Below, piece by piece: positions 12,601-24,600 of a stretch of DNA of 64,000 bases (positions are counted from its first letter, which is position 1; each line of letters begins with the position of its first letter). Source of the stretch: Beaufortia kweichowensis. Taxonomy: Eukaryota > Chordata > Actinopteri > Cypriniformes > Gastromyzontidae. The stretch covers positions 3,914,881 to 3,978,880 of the forward strand of contig CM032797.1 in NCBI GenBank assembly GCA_019155185.1, written 5' to 3'. Below the pieces are notes generated by a model. The model searched no databases. It was not told the DNA's origin and saw only the letters and a list, made by a program, of their open reading frames with translations. The translations under genes and the position numbers were made by a program.

Positions 12601-15600
12601 CACACACAGCCGCACATCTGTTTCTCTCAGACTCTCTTTTGTTTGCGCAAACACCTACCACACTTACTTTCTCACACACTCTTCTTTTCAACACATAAAC
12701 AACACACTCAACCTTGAGCAACCTCTCACACAATTCTTATTGAGATCTGGAATCTTCTTTGTATTTCACAAAAACAATTGACTCATTTAACTTAGTTCAA
12801 TTTGAGAGAGTTTACTGAAGTGCTCATACCACCACAGGCTCACCTTCAGGCATATCACACAAACCATTACTATAATAAAAGCAAATATGCTTACGTTATA
12901 ATGGCGCGCCAGTTTGTGCGATAGCCTTCTTGTCAACCCATAGCAGATTCACCCTCCAACCTTTTTTCCAATCATATTACACTCTGTCTGAGCAACCCAT
13001 CAGTTTTACTCACTCTTTCACTGCAACTTTCATTAACACAGGAGAAAAGCAGTATTGACAGGGATCTTCACCCCCTGCAATTTACTGTAATTTACTCCAG
13101 GACGGATTTCCTTATACTCACTTAACAATAAACACAGATCATACAAATACACAACTTAACATTTGTTGATACACTTTCTCTACACAACAAATAACCTAAC
13201 GAGTTTGCACTCTGTCTCATCAGGTTGTTTTTTCTGATGAAGGCAACCCTCGCCAGAACCAATGCCTTACTTCTTACAGGACTTTAGCCTAGGATTCTTC
13301 TCAGCGCTTTTTTTTTTTCTTCCCCTTTTAACTGCTGCCTTTATTTCTAATCTCTGCATTAGATTTTTACATTCTTCTACATTCAGCTTCCCTGTCCACT
13401 GATATTTCTTTTTCCACTTGTTAACATACTTTATATTATCTTCTCCTAATTTTGCCATATATTTCACATCTCCTATCAATTCAGGCTGTTCTACACAACG
13501 GCCACAACAATTTCCCATAATTATGTATTTAGTAATTATACTTCTAAGTCGACTATGCTTAATAATTAATGATAATATATATATGTACTACAAAAATTAA
13601 AAAAAAAATTAAATGTTTCAGAGGTCCAGGGCACCTACTTCAGTCAGACCACAGATTTTGTTGTCACCGTTAGGTTTCCTCTGTGCTGCTGATTCAGTGT
13701 CCTGAACATGACATTCACACACACACGCATACCATGCACACAATATTCACTGGTAGATTCTACTAGATCTACCCATTTAGACTCTTTAAGGTCTAAAACA
13801 ACTTTCAGTAAATTCTACAAGATTTACTTTCAGGCAAATTCTACTAGATTTACCTACTTAGACTCTTCAAGGTCTAAGACAACATTTAGTAAATTCTACA
13901 AGATTTACTATCTAGCAAATTCTTCAAGATTTGCTCACCCAGTGCACTGCGTCTGATTCTTGTCCTGCTTCTTGAATTCCGTCAATCTGAGACCACCAGC
14001 CGGGAAACCTAAGGCCGGCCTGGCGAGGAATTTTCACCACCAGGACTTTCGGCGAATTCCTATGGAATCCGGCCGCCGACGGGCTTCGGCGTGTCTCCCC
14101 TACCGTTGATCTTCGGGTATGTTGGAATCCGGCTCGAAGGACCAAGATGATAGGTTTACTCAAATGCTACTATCAATAAAGACAACAATCAGACCAAGAC
14201 TGGTGTATAATACTCATGAGGAGAGAGCAGTCTCTCCGATCCAAAGATCATCAGCTCTCTCTCTCAGTCTTCTCTCCCTCGCAGCCTTTTATTGTGGTTA
14301 GTAACATCCATATAAGGAGATATAACACATAGATCTTGAAGAACTTTTTGACCTCGATATACAGATCATGAGACACATGCTAAAAGTAAAAAGCAGAACA
14401 TGTCTTAAATCATAGGCCTCGCTAAAGTAAAAGACCATAGCGGACCGGTCATGCTAGAAAAGGAACCATACATTGCTTTAAAGAATAAAGGATAAATCAT
14501 TAACAGAAATATTCATGCCATAGTAATTTTTACCATACATTGACTTTTACAAAAACAGATACATAAATCTTAACACAAATGAATTTGAAGTGCAGACTTT
14601 CAGCTTTAATTCAAGTTGAATTACATAAATATCAAGTACACATTTTAGAAACTGCAACCATTTTGATATACAGTCCTCCCTTTTCAGGGGCTCAAATGTA
14701 ATTAGACAAATGAATAAAATCATAAATAAAATGTTCATTTTTAATACTTTGTTGAGAATCCTTTCCTGGCAATGACTGCCTGAAGTCTGGAACCCATGGA
14801 CATTACCAAAGACTGGGTTTCCTCCTTTCTGATGCTTTGCCAGTCTCTAACTGCAGCTGTCTTCAGTTGTTCCTTGTTTGTGGGTCTTTCTGCCTTTAGT
14901 TTTGCCTTCAGCAAATGAAATGCATGCTCAACTGGGCTGAGATCAGGTGATTGACTCGGCCATTGAAGAATATTCCACTTCTTTTCCTTCAAAAACTCCT
15001 GGGTTGCTTTTGCAGTGTGTTTTGGATCATTGTCCATCTTTACTGTAAGCTGCCGTCCAATCAAGTTTGCTGCATTTGGCTGAATCTGGGCTGACAGTAG
15101 AATTCATCCGGCTGCTTCTGCCACATCATCATGAAACACCGGTGACCCAGTGCCACTGGAAGCCATGCATGCCCATGCCATCACACTGCCTCCACCATGT
15201 TTTACAGATGATGTTGTGTGCTTTGGATCATGAGCTGTTCCAAGCCTTCTCCACACTTTTTTCTTTCCGTCATTCTGGTACAGGTTATCCTTAGTTTCAT
15301 CTGTCCAAAGGATGCTTTTCCAGAACAGGTCTGGCTTTTTTACATGTTTTTTGGCAAAGTCTAATCTGGCTTTTCTATTTTTGAGGCTTATAAATGTTTT
15401 CCACCTTGTGGTGAACCCTCTATATTTGTTCTCATGAAATCTTCTCTTAATTGTAGACTTTGACAGTGGTATGCCTACCTCCTGGACAGTGTCCTTTACT
15501 TGTCTGGATGTTGTGAATGGGTTTTTCTTTACCATAGAGAGGATCCTGTGATCATCCACCACTGTTGTCTTCCGTGGACGTCCAGACCTTTTTATGTTAC

Positions 15601-18600
15601 TGAGTTCACCAGTGCGTTCTTCTTTCCTCAAAATGTACCAAACTGTTGATTTGGCCACTCCTAATGTTGCTGCTATCTCTCTGACAGATTTGTTTTGTTT
15701 CTGAAGCCTTACAATGGCCTGTTTCACTTGTATATACAGCTCCTTTGAACGCATGATGTTGGTTCACAGCAATAGAACCCAAATGCAATTACCACATTTA
15801 GAATCAACTCCAGACCTTTTACCTGCTTAACTGATGAAAAAATAATGAAGGAATGGCCCACACCTGGCTATGAAACAGCTTTTAATTCAATTACTTTTGG
15901 TCCCTTGAAAAAGGGGGGTTGGCTACTCTTAAGAGCTGTAATTACTAAACCCTATCGCCAGTTTGGATGTACATACCCTCAAATTAAACCTTAGAATGTG
16001 CACTTTCTGACCATATCCATTATATAACTGTAGCTTAAATATGTTTTGGTAAATACCTGAAAAAATAAACATTTTGCCTGTGTCCAAATATATATGGACC
16101 TAACTGTATTTTATGTCTTTATCTGCTGTAAGTGTGAGGAGTTTTTCTCTCTCTGTAGGTTGTCTGGCTGCAGTATTGGAGATGAAGGTTTTGTTGCTCT
16201 GACTTCAGCTCTGAGATTAAACCCGTCACACCTGAAACAACTGGATCTGAGCTGTAATAATCCAGGAGATTCAGGAGTGAAGCTGCTCTCTGATCTACTG
16301 AAGGATCCAAACTGTAAACTAGAGAAACTACTGTGAGTATCATCATACAATAATTATTGCATAGTAAGTAAGATCCTGTTATCATTCAATTTTTATTAAG
16401 TGTTCATGTTTATTAAATTTTAAAACACAAGTGAAACTAAACCTACATACACTGCTGCTTAAAAGTTTGGGATCAGTGAAACTTGTTTTCATCAGTTGTC
16501 ACTCCAGTCTTAAGTGTCATATGATCCTTCAGAAATCATTTTAATATGCTGATTTATTCTTAGTGTTATCAGTGTTGGAAACAGGTGTGCTGGCAGGATT
16601 CTTTGATAAATAACAAGTTAATAAGAACAGCATTTATTCAAAATATAAATCTTTTCTAACAATGTAAATCTATGCTATCACTTTATTAATTTAACACATC
16701 CTTGATGAATAAAAGTATTAATTACTTTCAAAAAAAGAAAGAATAAAAGTGTACTGACCCCAAACATTTGAATAGCAGTGTATATTGTTAGAAAACCTTT
16801 CTGTTTTAAATAAATGCTGTTCTTTTAAAGCTTTTATTGATCAAAGAATCCTGAAAACTGTTGAAAAGCACAACTGTTTCCCACACTGATAATAAATCAG
16901 ATTATTGATCAGATTAAATCAGATTTTTAAAGGATCATGTGACACTTAAGACTGGAGTGACAGCTGATGAAAATTCAGCTTTGCATCACAGGAATAAATT
17001 ATACTTTGAAGTATATTCATATAAAAAACATTATTTTTTTCTGTATTTTTGATTTAAAAAAAATGTATCCTTGATGAGCATAAGAGACTTCTTTAAAAAA
17101 ACATTACAAGTCTTACTGATCCCAAACTTTTGAGCGGGGGTGTACATCATCTCAGTGCTTTCTGTGCTTGTTAAAAGATTTTAGATTGAACACCATATAT
17201 TTTAACTGTAAATAATTGCAATTATTAGTCAAACTTACAATCATACAGTGTCGTGGGATTTTTAGCTGGATACGATAGATATAGCAAAGAGGAGACACGA
17301 ATCGTGCAGTCAGATAAGGATTTAATCTCATGAGAAGCGTTCAGTCTCACACAGAGGTACAGAGAGAGAAGGCAGTCTTCTCTTCCGCTTTTACAGTATT
17401 TATACACTCACTTGCATAGATTTAATCTTTAACCACAGACATCATGTTCTGTTAGTACGACTCACTCACTAAGCTGGTTACTTTCATAGCCATATCTGCT
17501 TACTTAAAAAACACTACTAAATACATATATTTTCTGTTAGTTTAGGTTACTAGTGTTAGTCATATTCTATAAATGACAACTTATTAAATGTGAGAACATA
17601 ACCATATTAGTAAAAACATTAACTAAGAAAATTTCCATTACAATTCCTCCCTTTTATCATTTATAGACAACTCATCTAAATTTTCTCAGGTCAGGGGGTG
17701 AGCACTGCCCTTTCCCCCCTGTCCGTCAATGAACCCTCTAGTCATCATGTTCTGTTCCTGTCATCTCTTCAACATTAGCTTCAACATCAGTTAAATTCAC
17801 ATATCCTAATCTTGCTAGGTTAATATTCAGCATTCTGCTAATAAATCTGCTCAAAAGTTGGAATACACATGGGATTAATATTATAGCAATAAAGAACACC
17901 ATTAAAATAGGTAAAGCAGCAGTACTTAGCCATTGCTTCCACCCGGGTAGGGACAGCCAATTCAACCACGGGCTTGTCATGTCCTCGGGTGGTTGCACTA
18001 CGTTTTTCATATAGGAAATAACATCAGTAATATGTCATGATAATCAGGAATATGAAAACAACACGTTTCACCCAACATTTTGCAAACTCCTCCTCGTTCA
18101 GAGGTAATGACGTCCAAAACAACGCGGTTCTGAATTACAACTTCTCTTAACTTTTTCATCTCATCATTAATCAGTGTAAGTGCGTTTTCTGTGCTGTTCG
18201 CCAGAACCTGCCATGCTAAACCATTCAACTTTCTCAGTGAGGCTGCCGTTCCTCCTCCTAACAACACACTCCAGCCGATTCCTGCGGCAGGAGATGTCCA
18301 CGGATCCCACAACTTTGTTCCTCTATATTCGTTCTGCATTTTCCCTAAACTTTCAACCAGTGATCTTTTACGCCTGCTCTTCACACCTTCTTTATACATT
18401 ACACTTCCAGTGTTCAACAGTGCTGGATAACAACATCCTGTCCACTTTCCTCTAGGCATCTCACGTCTAGCCCTACTACCACATACCCAAACTACAGCAG
18501 CTTTATCTATGGGCAATCAAAACCTACTCCATTCCGTTCACACTTATTTTCAACCTGACTTTTATCCATACCTTATTTTGACACATATTTATTCCTATGT

Positions 18601-21600
18601 CTGACCCTCCTGTATCAGATCTATTTTTACACAGACACACATCTCCTGACTCTCTTTCTACGTCAATTGGTCTTGCATTATATGCTATCTGCTGATTCTC
18701 TGTTGGGATACAGTTAAATGAGCTATCATTTATTCTAAATAGATGTTGCATAGCACACGGTAAATGTGTTAACATTTCTTTATCTACAGGGTTTCTAATG
18801 GGTTTGGCTTTCCATCTCTGAGCTAGCTGCAGACACCACCAACAGTGTGATACATTCACTGACTCGCTCTGAAGCAGGGATAAGGCACATGCATGATTTC
18901 CCTGGCATTTTGCTAATGCTACTTCAGCTTCTTTATTCACTTCATTTGACTCATTGTTTCCGTCTGTCTCATCATCTTCTCTATTTTCAATTTTGGGACT
19001 CTCTATTATGGTCTCGCTCACCCTTCCTGCCGGGAGGACATTGATTCTAACAGTTTGTCCATAATCTGTACCTTCTGTCCACCACATACACTTATATTCT
19101 CCTGCCATATCTCTACTCACTCCGATTATTGTTACGTTAAATGCTGGGCTGATTCCCTTTCCCTTATATCTACCACAAAGAGTAAGAGAATTTTTACGAT
19201 AATAGAAAGGTCCTTTGCCCTTAACTTTATATACTACCTTAATTCCCTCCGTCATGCTTCCCATCTCGGCGGTTGCCCCATCCGGACATCTTGACGTGTC
19301 TATTCTCCCTTTCTTCGGGTTAAATGTCGCTGTCATTTTATAACACTGTTTGTGTTCTGGTGCATATGTGGTGTATCTCCATCTGATAGCTTGTTCTTCA
19401 GCTTTTTGCATTGGCTCTCGTGGATCCAAGTAGCTCTTTCAGCGACTTTGATGGCTGTTTGCGATGTCAGCAGGACTTGAAACGGTCCCAGCCACCTCCT
19501 GGCTCTCCAATGTTTCCTCCTGAAATCCTTCACCACTACGAAGTCCCCTGGTTCGATGTCATGCAGTTGCTCTCCGGCTGGCACTGGAAGGCTCGCCTTT
19601 ACCTGTGAAGACACAACAGACACGACAGAACGTAGCTTCATACAATATGCAAGCATTCCCTCATGGGCATGATCCCCCCCACTGGTACCCCAGGGCTGCC
19701 CCAGATTACTTGTGGTGCTCTCCCAAACATTATCTCAAAGGGAGAAGTTCACTCTTGACCTCGTTCTCTGTCTCATGTACATTAATGCAATTGGTAATAC
19801 TGAGGTCCATTTTTCACCTGTTTCTTCACACAGCTTTGTCAACTTCTGTTTCAATGTCCCATTTTCTGTTTCCACTGCCCCTCCTGACTGGGGATGATAG
19901 GCACAGTGGGTCTTTAAGTCAATACCAAAGTACTCACTCAATATCTGGACAGCTTGGTTAACGAAATGACTGCCATTGTCGCTGGAAATGCGTTTTGGCA
20001 GACCCCACCTTGGGATCACCTCCTTCAGGAGCATCTTGCACACAGCGTCTGCATCTGCCCTTTTCGTAGGCATGGCCTCCACCCATTTGGAGAACATATC
20101 TACCATTACCAGGCAGTACTTTTTTCCTTCACTTGGTGTGAGCTCGATGTAGTCCATCATGAGGTGGTCAAAAGGCTGGTCTGGTTGGGGGTGGGCAGAC
20201 TGTGTCATCTTTGTTTGTTTGCCAGCATTATTTGTGATGCATGTGATGCATTTGTCACAGAATTTTTGTGCTTGTGTGGAGAAGCCCTTGGTGTACCAGT
20301 GTTCTTTTATAGCATTCAACATGCCTCCCTTTGACACATGGTCTAACCCATGTGTCAATATACAAAAAGCAGGGAACAATTGGGATGGAAGACATGGTTT
20401 CCCTGCCGGACCGTACCATATGCCATCACGTTTGGTGCAGCCTGCATGCTGCCACTTTTTGTGGTCTGCAGGCAAGGCAAGGTATTGCATTTCTTTCAGT
20501 GTTAAAGAGGGGGTGGGCTGTGACAACATTTGATGTTCCACAGGCAATGCAGCAGCTGCTTTGGCAGCAGCGTGAGCTGCACGGTTCCCGCGTGACACTG
20601 GATCAGAAAAATAGGCCACAGGGTGGAGACGGTCTCCATGCATTTGGCACAGGACAGAATGCATGAACCCAGCTCGTTCGTCTACGAACTGGGTGAACGG
20701 TTTTGACGGGTCGGGAATGCCCAATGCCCAAACATGTGGTACAGAGTCAAAGACATTGAACATTTTCGCTTGTGCTTCAGTGAGCTCAACTAAACCCGCA
20801 GCCCACATCCCGTCCCAAATAACGGAAGTCACCCACAGCTGTTCCTCACTCGCACTAGACCATTCACTCAAAAACTCTGTGGTTGGAGTTGTTGTAACAA
20901 AACACGTACAATGAAGCTCAGAGAGTTGCATTCTCTCATATGGGTTAGTAAATTGTCCATAAGGGACCACACAATCCAAATCATCCTGACGCTCCAGCAG
21001 GAGCCATTCAAACACATACAGGGATACACAGAACACACTGTGGAGACATGGCCACTTTCACTCCATTCTCATCACTCATCAGACATACATTTATTTTACA
21101 CATCAAATCTCTTCCCATCAGGTTAATGGGACAGCACGTGCTGATTAAGAACTGGTGTGTGAAAATATGATTATCAACTTGGCAGCTTACTGGTTGTGAG
21201 AAACTCTTTAACTACATGTCCTGTAGCTGAAAGGGAAGTAACACTTCGAGAGGAGGGGGTTAGTTTCACTTCTTTACTGCGGCACACAGAGTGTGTGGCA
21301 CCTGAGTCTACTAAAAATTTCACGTCTACATTCCCTACTGTGATAGTCAATGTTGGCATTAACTTGTATGAGTGCAGCTGAGCAAGCGTGTATGCAGTGC
21401 CGGGAATGCAAAGCAGGTTTTCATTGCAAGCAGAAAGGAAATAATACTCATCGGGAGATGACAGAAAAGATGACGGCGAGCCTCCGTCAGCCCCCTCCGC
21501 CCTTTGTTCGTTTCCGGGTCGTGGACGTCTCGGTTCTGGACACTGGTCTCTCCAATGTCCAGTCTTGCCACAGTTGAAACAGACGTTAGGGTTGTAGTCT

Positions 21601-24600
21601 GGTCCTCCTCCTCTCCCTCTTCCCCTGCCTTTTCCCCTTCGCCTGCCTTTTCCCCTTCGCCCTCTTAGACCAGGGCCTCCTCTCTCCCTCATGGCCATTA
21701 GGGCAAAAGCACTGTTCATATTGCGCTCAGCTTGTGCTAGGGCTCACTCCTTCTTGGAACCCAGCAGGTGTTCTGCGTGCAGGGCGTGACGGCGGACATC
21801 TTCCAGTCTGGCCAACGGCAGCCCAATGCACGACTTTTCAACTTCCTTCTTCAGTGGGGCTAACAGTCCTTTTACAAAGTTGTCTTTCAAATAGCTCTCA
21901 AACAGAGACATTGGCCCGTCCCAGGTTTGTGGTTTGTCTAGGCCGGAAAACTTTTGCAGCTCTGACATAAGGTGATCGAGATATTCATCCACAGACTCCC
22001 CGGTCCACTGTCGCCACTGGCGTGGAGGCTCTTGGAGGAGATGTAAGGACGGGTGGGGGGCGTCGTGGAGGTGCTCGGTTGTCCTCAGGTAGCAACATAA
22101 CACATGTGTAGGAAGGAACAGAAGACAGATCAGGATAGAGCATTTTTGTATTATACGGTGGGGTTGCACACGAAACTGCTGCACCCGAGCCACCGCCCTT
22201 TCTGGTTTCTTTGTTCTGCTTTTCACAATTCAGCATTATGTGTTTTCTCTTCTAATCTTTCTGCCTCACATTTCCACTTTCTTATACACCCATTATGCAT
22301 AGTTTTCTTTTCTTTATCCTTTTTACTCAGTTTTCCCCTCTCCTTAAAATAGGTCTGTACCTTTTTGTCTAATTCATTTGTTTTAGTGACACTAAACGTG
22401 CCTTTCACAGGAAAATCAAAATTTGTACACCATAATTCCAGAGCATCTGTACTATCATGCCCATACCTTCTTATCATTGCCTGCACGATTGGCGCGTTCC
22501 AATCTGGCTCTATCTCTTTGGAACTTCCTTGTCCCATTTTTCTTCTACGTGGTCTACTGCGTCCCCAACAACTTTAGAACGAGCTGGTTCAAGCACTGTT
22601 GAGCTATGCTGCGATATATCTCTCAGACACGGTTATAGGGCGGTCTTACACTCTCAGACACGGTTATAGTGCGGTCTTACACTCGATATATCTCTCTCTA
22701 GACACTTTAAGAAAATTAACTCACCCAAGCTAATCACTTTCCACACGTCGGTTCTTCGGGATCGCGTCACTTTAGGAACCCAGGCGATTCCCCTTCCCTG
22801 AAGCACGGGGTTGGGCCAGCAGATTTTTTCCTATTTCTGTGGGGTGATCAGCCAATCTTCCTTGATTCCCTCAGTTGAGCGATCCGATCCTCGTCGCCAT
22901 TACTGTCGTGGAATTTTTAGCTGGATACGATAGATATACCAAAGAGGAGACCCGAATCGTGCAGTCAGATAAGGATTTAATCTCATGAGAGGCGTTCAGT
23001 CTCACACAGAGTTGCAGAAAGAGAAGGCAGTCTTCTCTTCCGCTTTTACAGTATTTATACACATTAACCACAGACATCATGTTCTGTTAGTACGACTCAC
23101 TCACTAAGCTGGTTACTTTTCAACACTACTAAATACATATATTTTCTGTTAGTTTAGGTTACTAGTATTAGTCATATTCTATAAATGACAACTTATTAAA
23201 TGTGAGAACATCACCATATTAGTAAAAACATTAACTAAGAAAATTTCCATCACAACAGTTAGGTCCATATATATTTGGACACAGGCACAATTTTCATACG
23301 TTTGGCTTTGTATGCCAGCAGAATAAAATGAAAAAAAAAAACAATCCAAATGAATTTGTAGTGCAGACTTTCAGCTTTAATTCAAGTTGAATTACATAAA
23401 TATCAAGTACACATTTTAGAAACTGCAACCATTTTGATACACAGTCCCCCCTTTTCAGGGGCTCAAATGTAATTAGACAAATGAATATAATCATAAATAA
23501 AATGTTCATTTTTAATACTTTGTTGAGAATCCTTTCCTGGCAATGACTGCCTGAAGTCTGGAACCCATGGACATTACCAAAGACTGGGTTTCCTCCTTTC
23601 TGATGCTTTGCCAGTCTCTAACTGCAGCTGTCTTCAGTTGTTCCTTGTTTGTGGGTCTTTCTGCCTTTAGTTTTGCCTTCAGCAAATGAAATACATGCTC
23701 AACTGGGCTGAGATCAGGTGATTGACTCGGCCATTGCAGAATATTCCACTTCTTTTCCTTCAAAAACTACTTTGTTGCTTTTGCAGTGTGTTTTGGAGCA
23801 TTGTCCATCTTTACTGTAAAGCGCCGTCCAATTAAGTTTGCTGCATTTGGCTGAATCTGGGCTGACAGTAGAATTCATCCGGCTGCTTCTGCCACATCAT
23901 CATTAAACACCGGTGACCCAGTGCCACTGGAAGCCATGCATGCCCATGCCATCACACTGCCTCCACCATGTTTTACAGATGATGTTGTGTGCTTTTGATC
24001 ATGAGCTGTTCCAAGCCTTCTCCGCACTTTTTTCTTTCCGTCATTCTGGTACAGGTTATCCTTAGTTTCATCTGTCCAAAGGATGCTTTTCCTGAACAGG
24101 TCTGGCTTTTTTACATGTTTTTTGGCAAAGTCTAATCTGGCTTTTCTATTTTTGAGGCTTATAAATGGTTTGCAGCTTGTGGTGAACCCTCTATATTTGT
24201 TCTCGTGAATTGTAATTGTAGACTTTGACAGTGATATGCCTACCTCCTGGACAGTGTTCTTTACTTGTCTGGATGTTGTGAATGTTTTTTCTTTACCATA
24301 GAGAGGATCCTGTGATCATCCACCACTGTTGTCTTCCGTGGACGTCCAGGCCTTTTTATGTTACTGAGTTCACCAGTGCGTTCTTCTTTCCTCAGAATGT
24401 ACCAAACTGTTGATTTGGCCACTCCTAATGTTGCTGCTATCTCTCTGACAGATTTGTTTTGTTTCTGAAGCCTTACAATGGCCTGCTCCTTTGAACGCAT
24501 GATGTTGGTTCACAGCAATAGAACCCAAATGCAATTACCACATTTAGAATCAACTCCAGACCTTTTACATGCTTAATTGATGAAAAAATAACGAAGGAAT

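Larger units (their letters stand above)
8208..14575 (-). mobile_element. ERV1: class I-like endogenous retrovirus, defective
   Basis: Two LTRs (8208-8638 and 14148-14575) flank an internal region read on the minus strand. The target duplication is CAAAT (8203-8207, 14576-14580). Order in its own direction: 5' LTR, tRNA-Tyr primer site, hairpin-rich leader, start of gag, decayed gag/pro, RT, integrase with GPY/F end, env, polypurine tract, 3' LTR. RNase H is missing and all genes are broken. The LTRs differ at only about eight places in 430 bp, so the insertion is young. It is antisense to NLR gene A. Confidence 0.9.
8110..16106 (-). mobile_element. Tc1-like transposon #1, split by ERV1
   Basis: Termini are CAGTTAGGTCCATATATATT and its inverted copy, with TA on both sides (8108-8109, 16107-16108). 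Without ERV1 and its duplicated CAAAT the element is about 1.62 kb, normal for Tc1. The insertion point matches that of Tc1 #2 and #3 in the homologous introns. All three share the derived flank TATTTTATG where Tc1-free introns read TATTTCATG. Confidence 0.9.
17249..23254 (-). mobile_element. ERV2 copy A: class I-like endogenous retrovirus, defective
   Basis: LTRs 17249-17642 and 22904-23254 flank the provirus. The target duplication is ACAG (17245-17248, 23255-23258). Order on the minus strand: tRNA-Ser primer site, gag with zinc knuckle, protease, integrase, env. The RT domain is missing, a loss shared with copy B. RNase H is additionally missing here by a deletion of about 740 bp near 20607. 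It is antisense to NLR gene A. Confidence 0.9.

Noticed and set aside
13752..13935. CRISPR array for the regular short repeats
   Set aside because: The repeats are palindromes with 2-10 bp gaps, in a vertebrate retroviral leader, without spacers of uniform length.
19735..21036. Functional retroviral integrase gene captured by the host
   Set aside because: The long frame is a by-product of two deletions joining linker and integrase; copy B is frameshifted in the same gene, so there is no sign of preservation.
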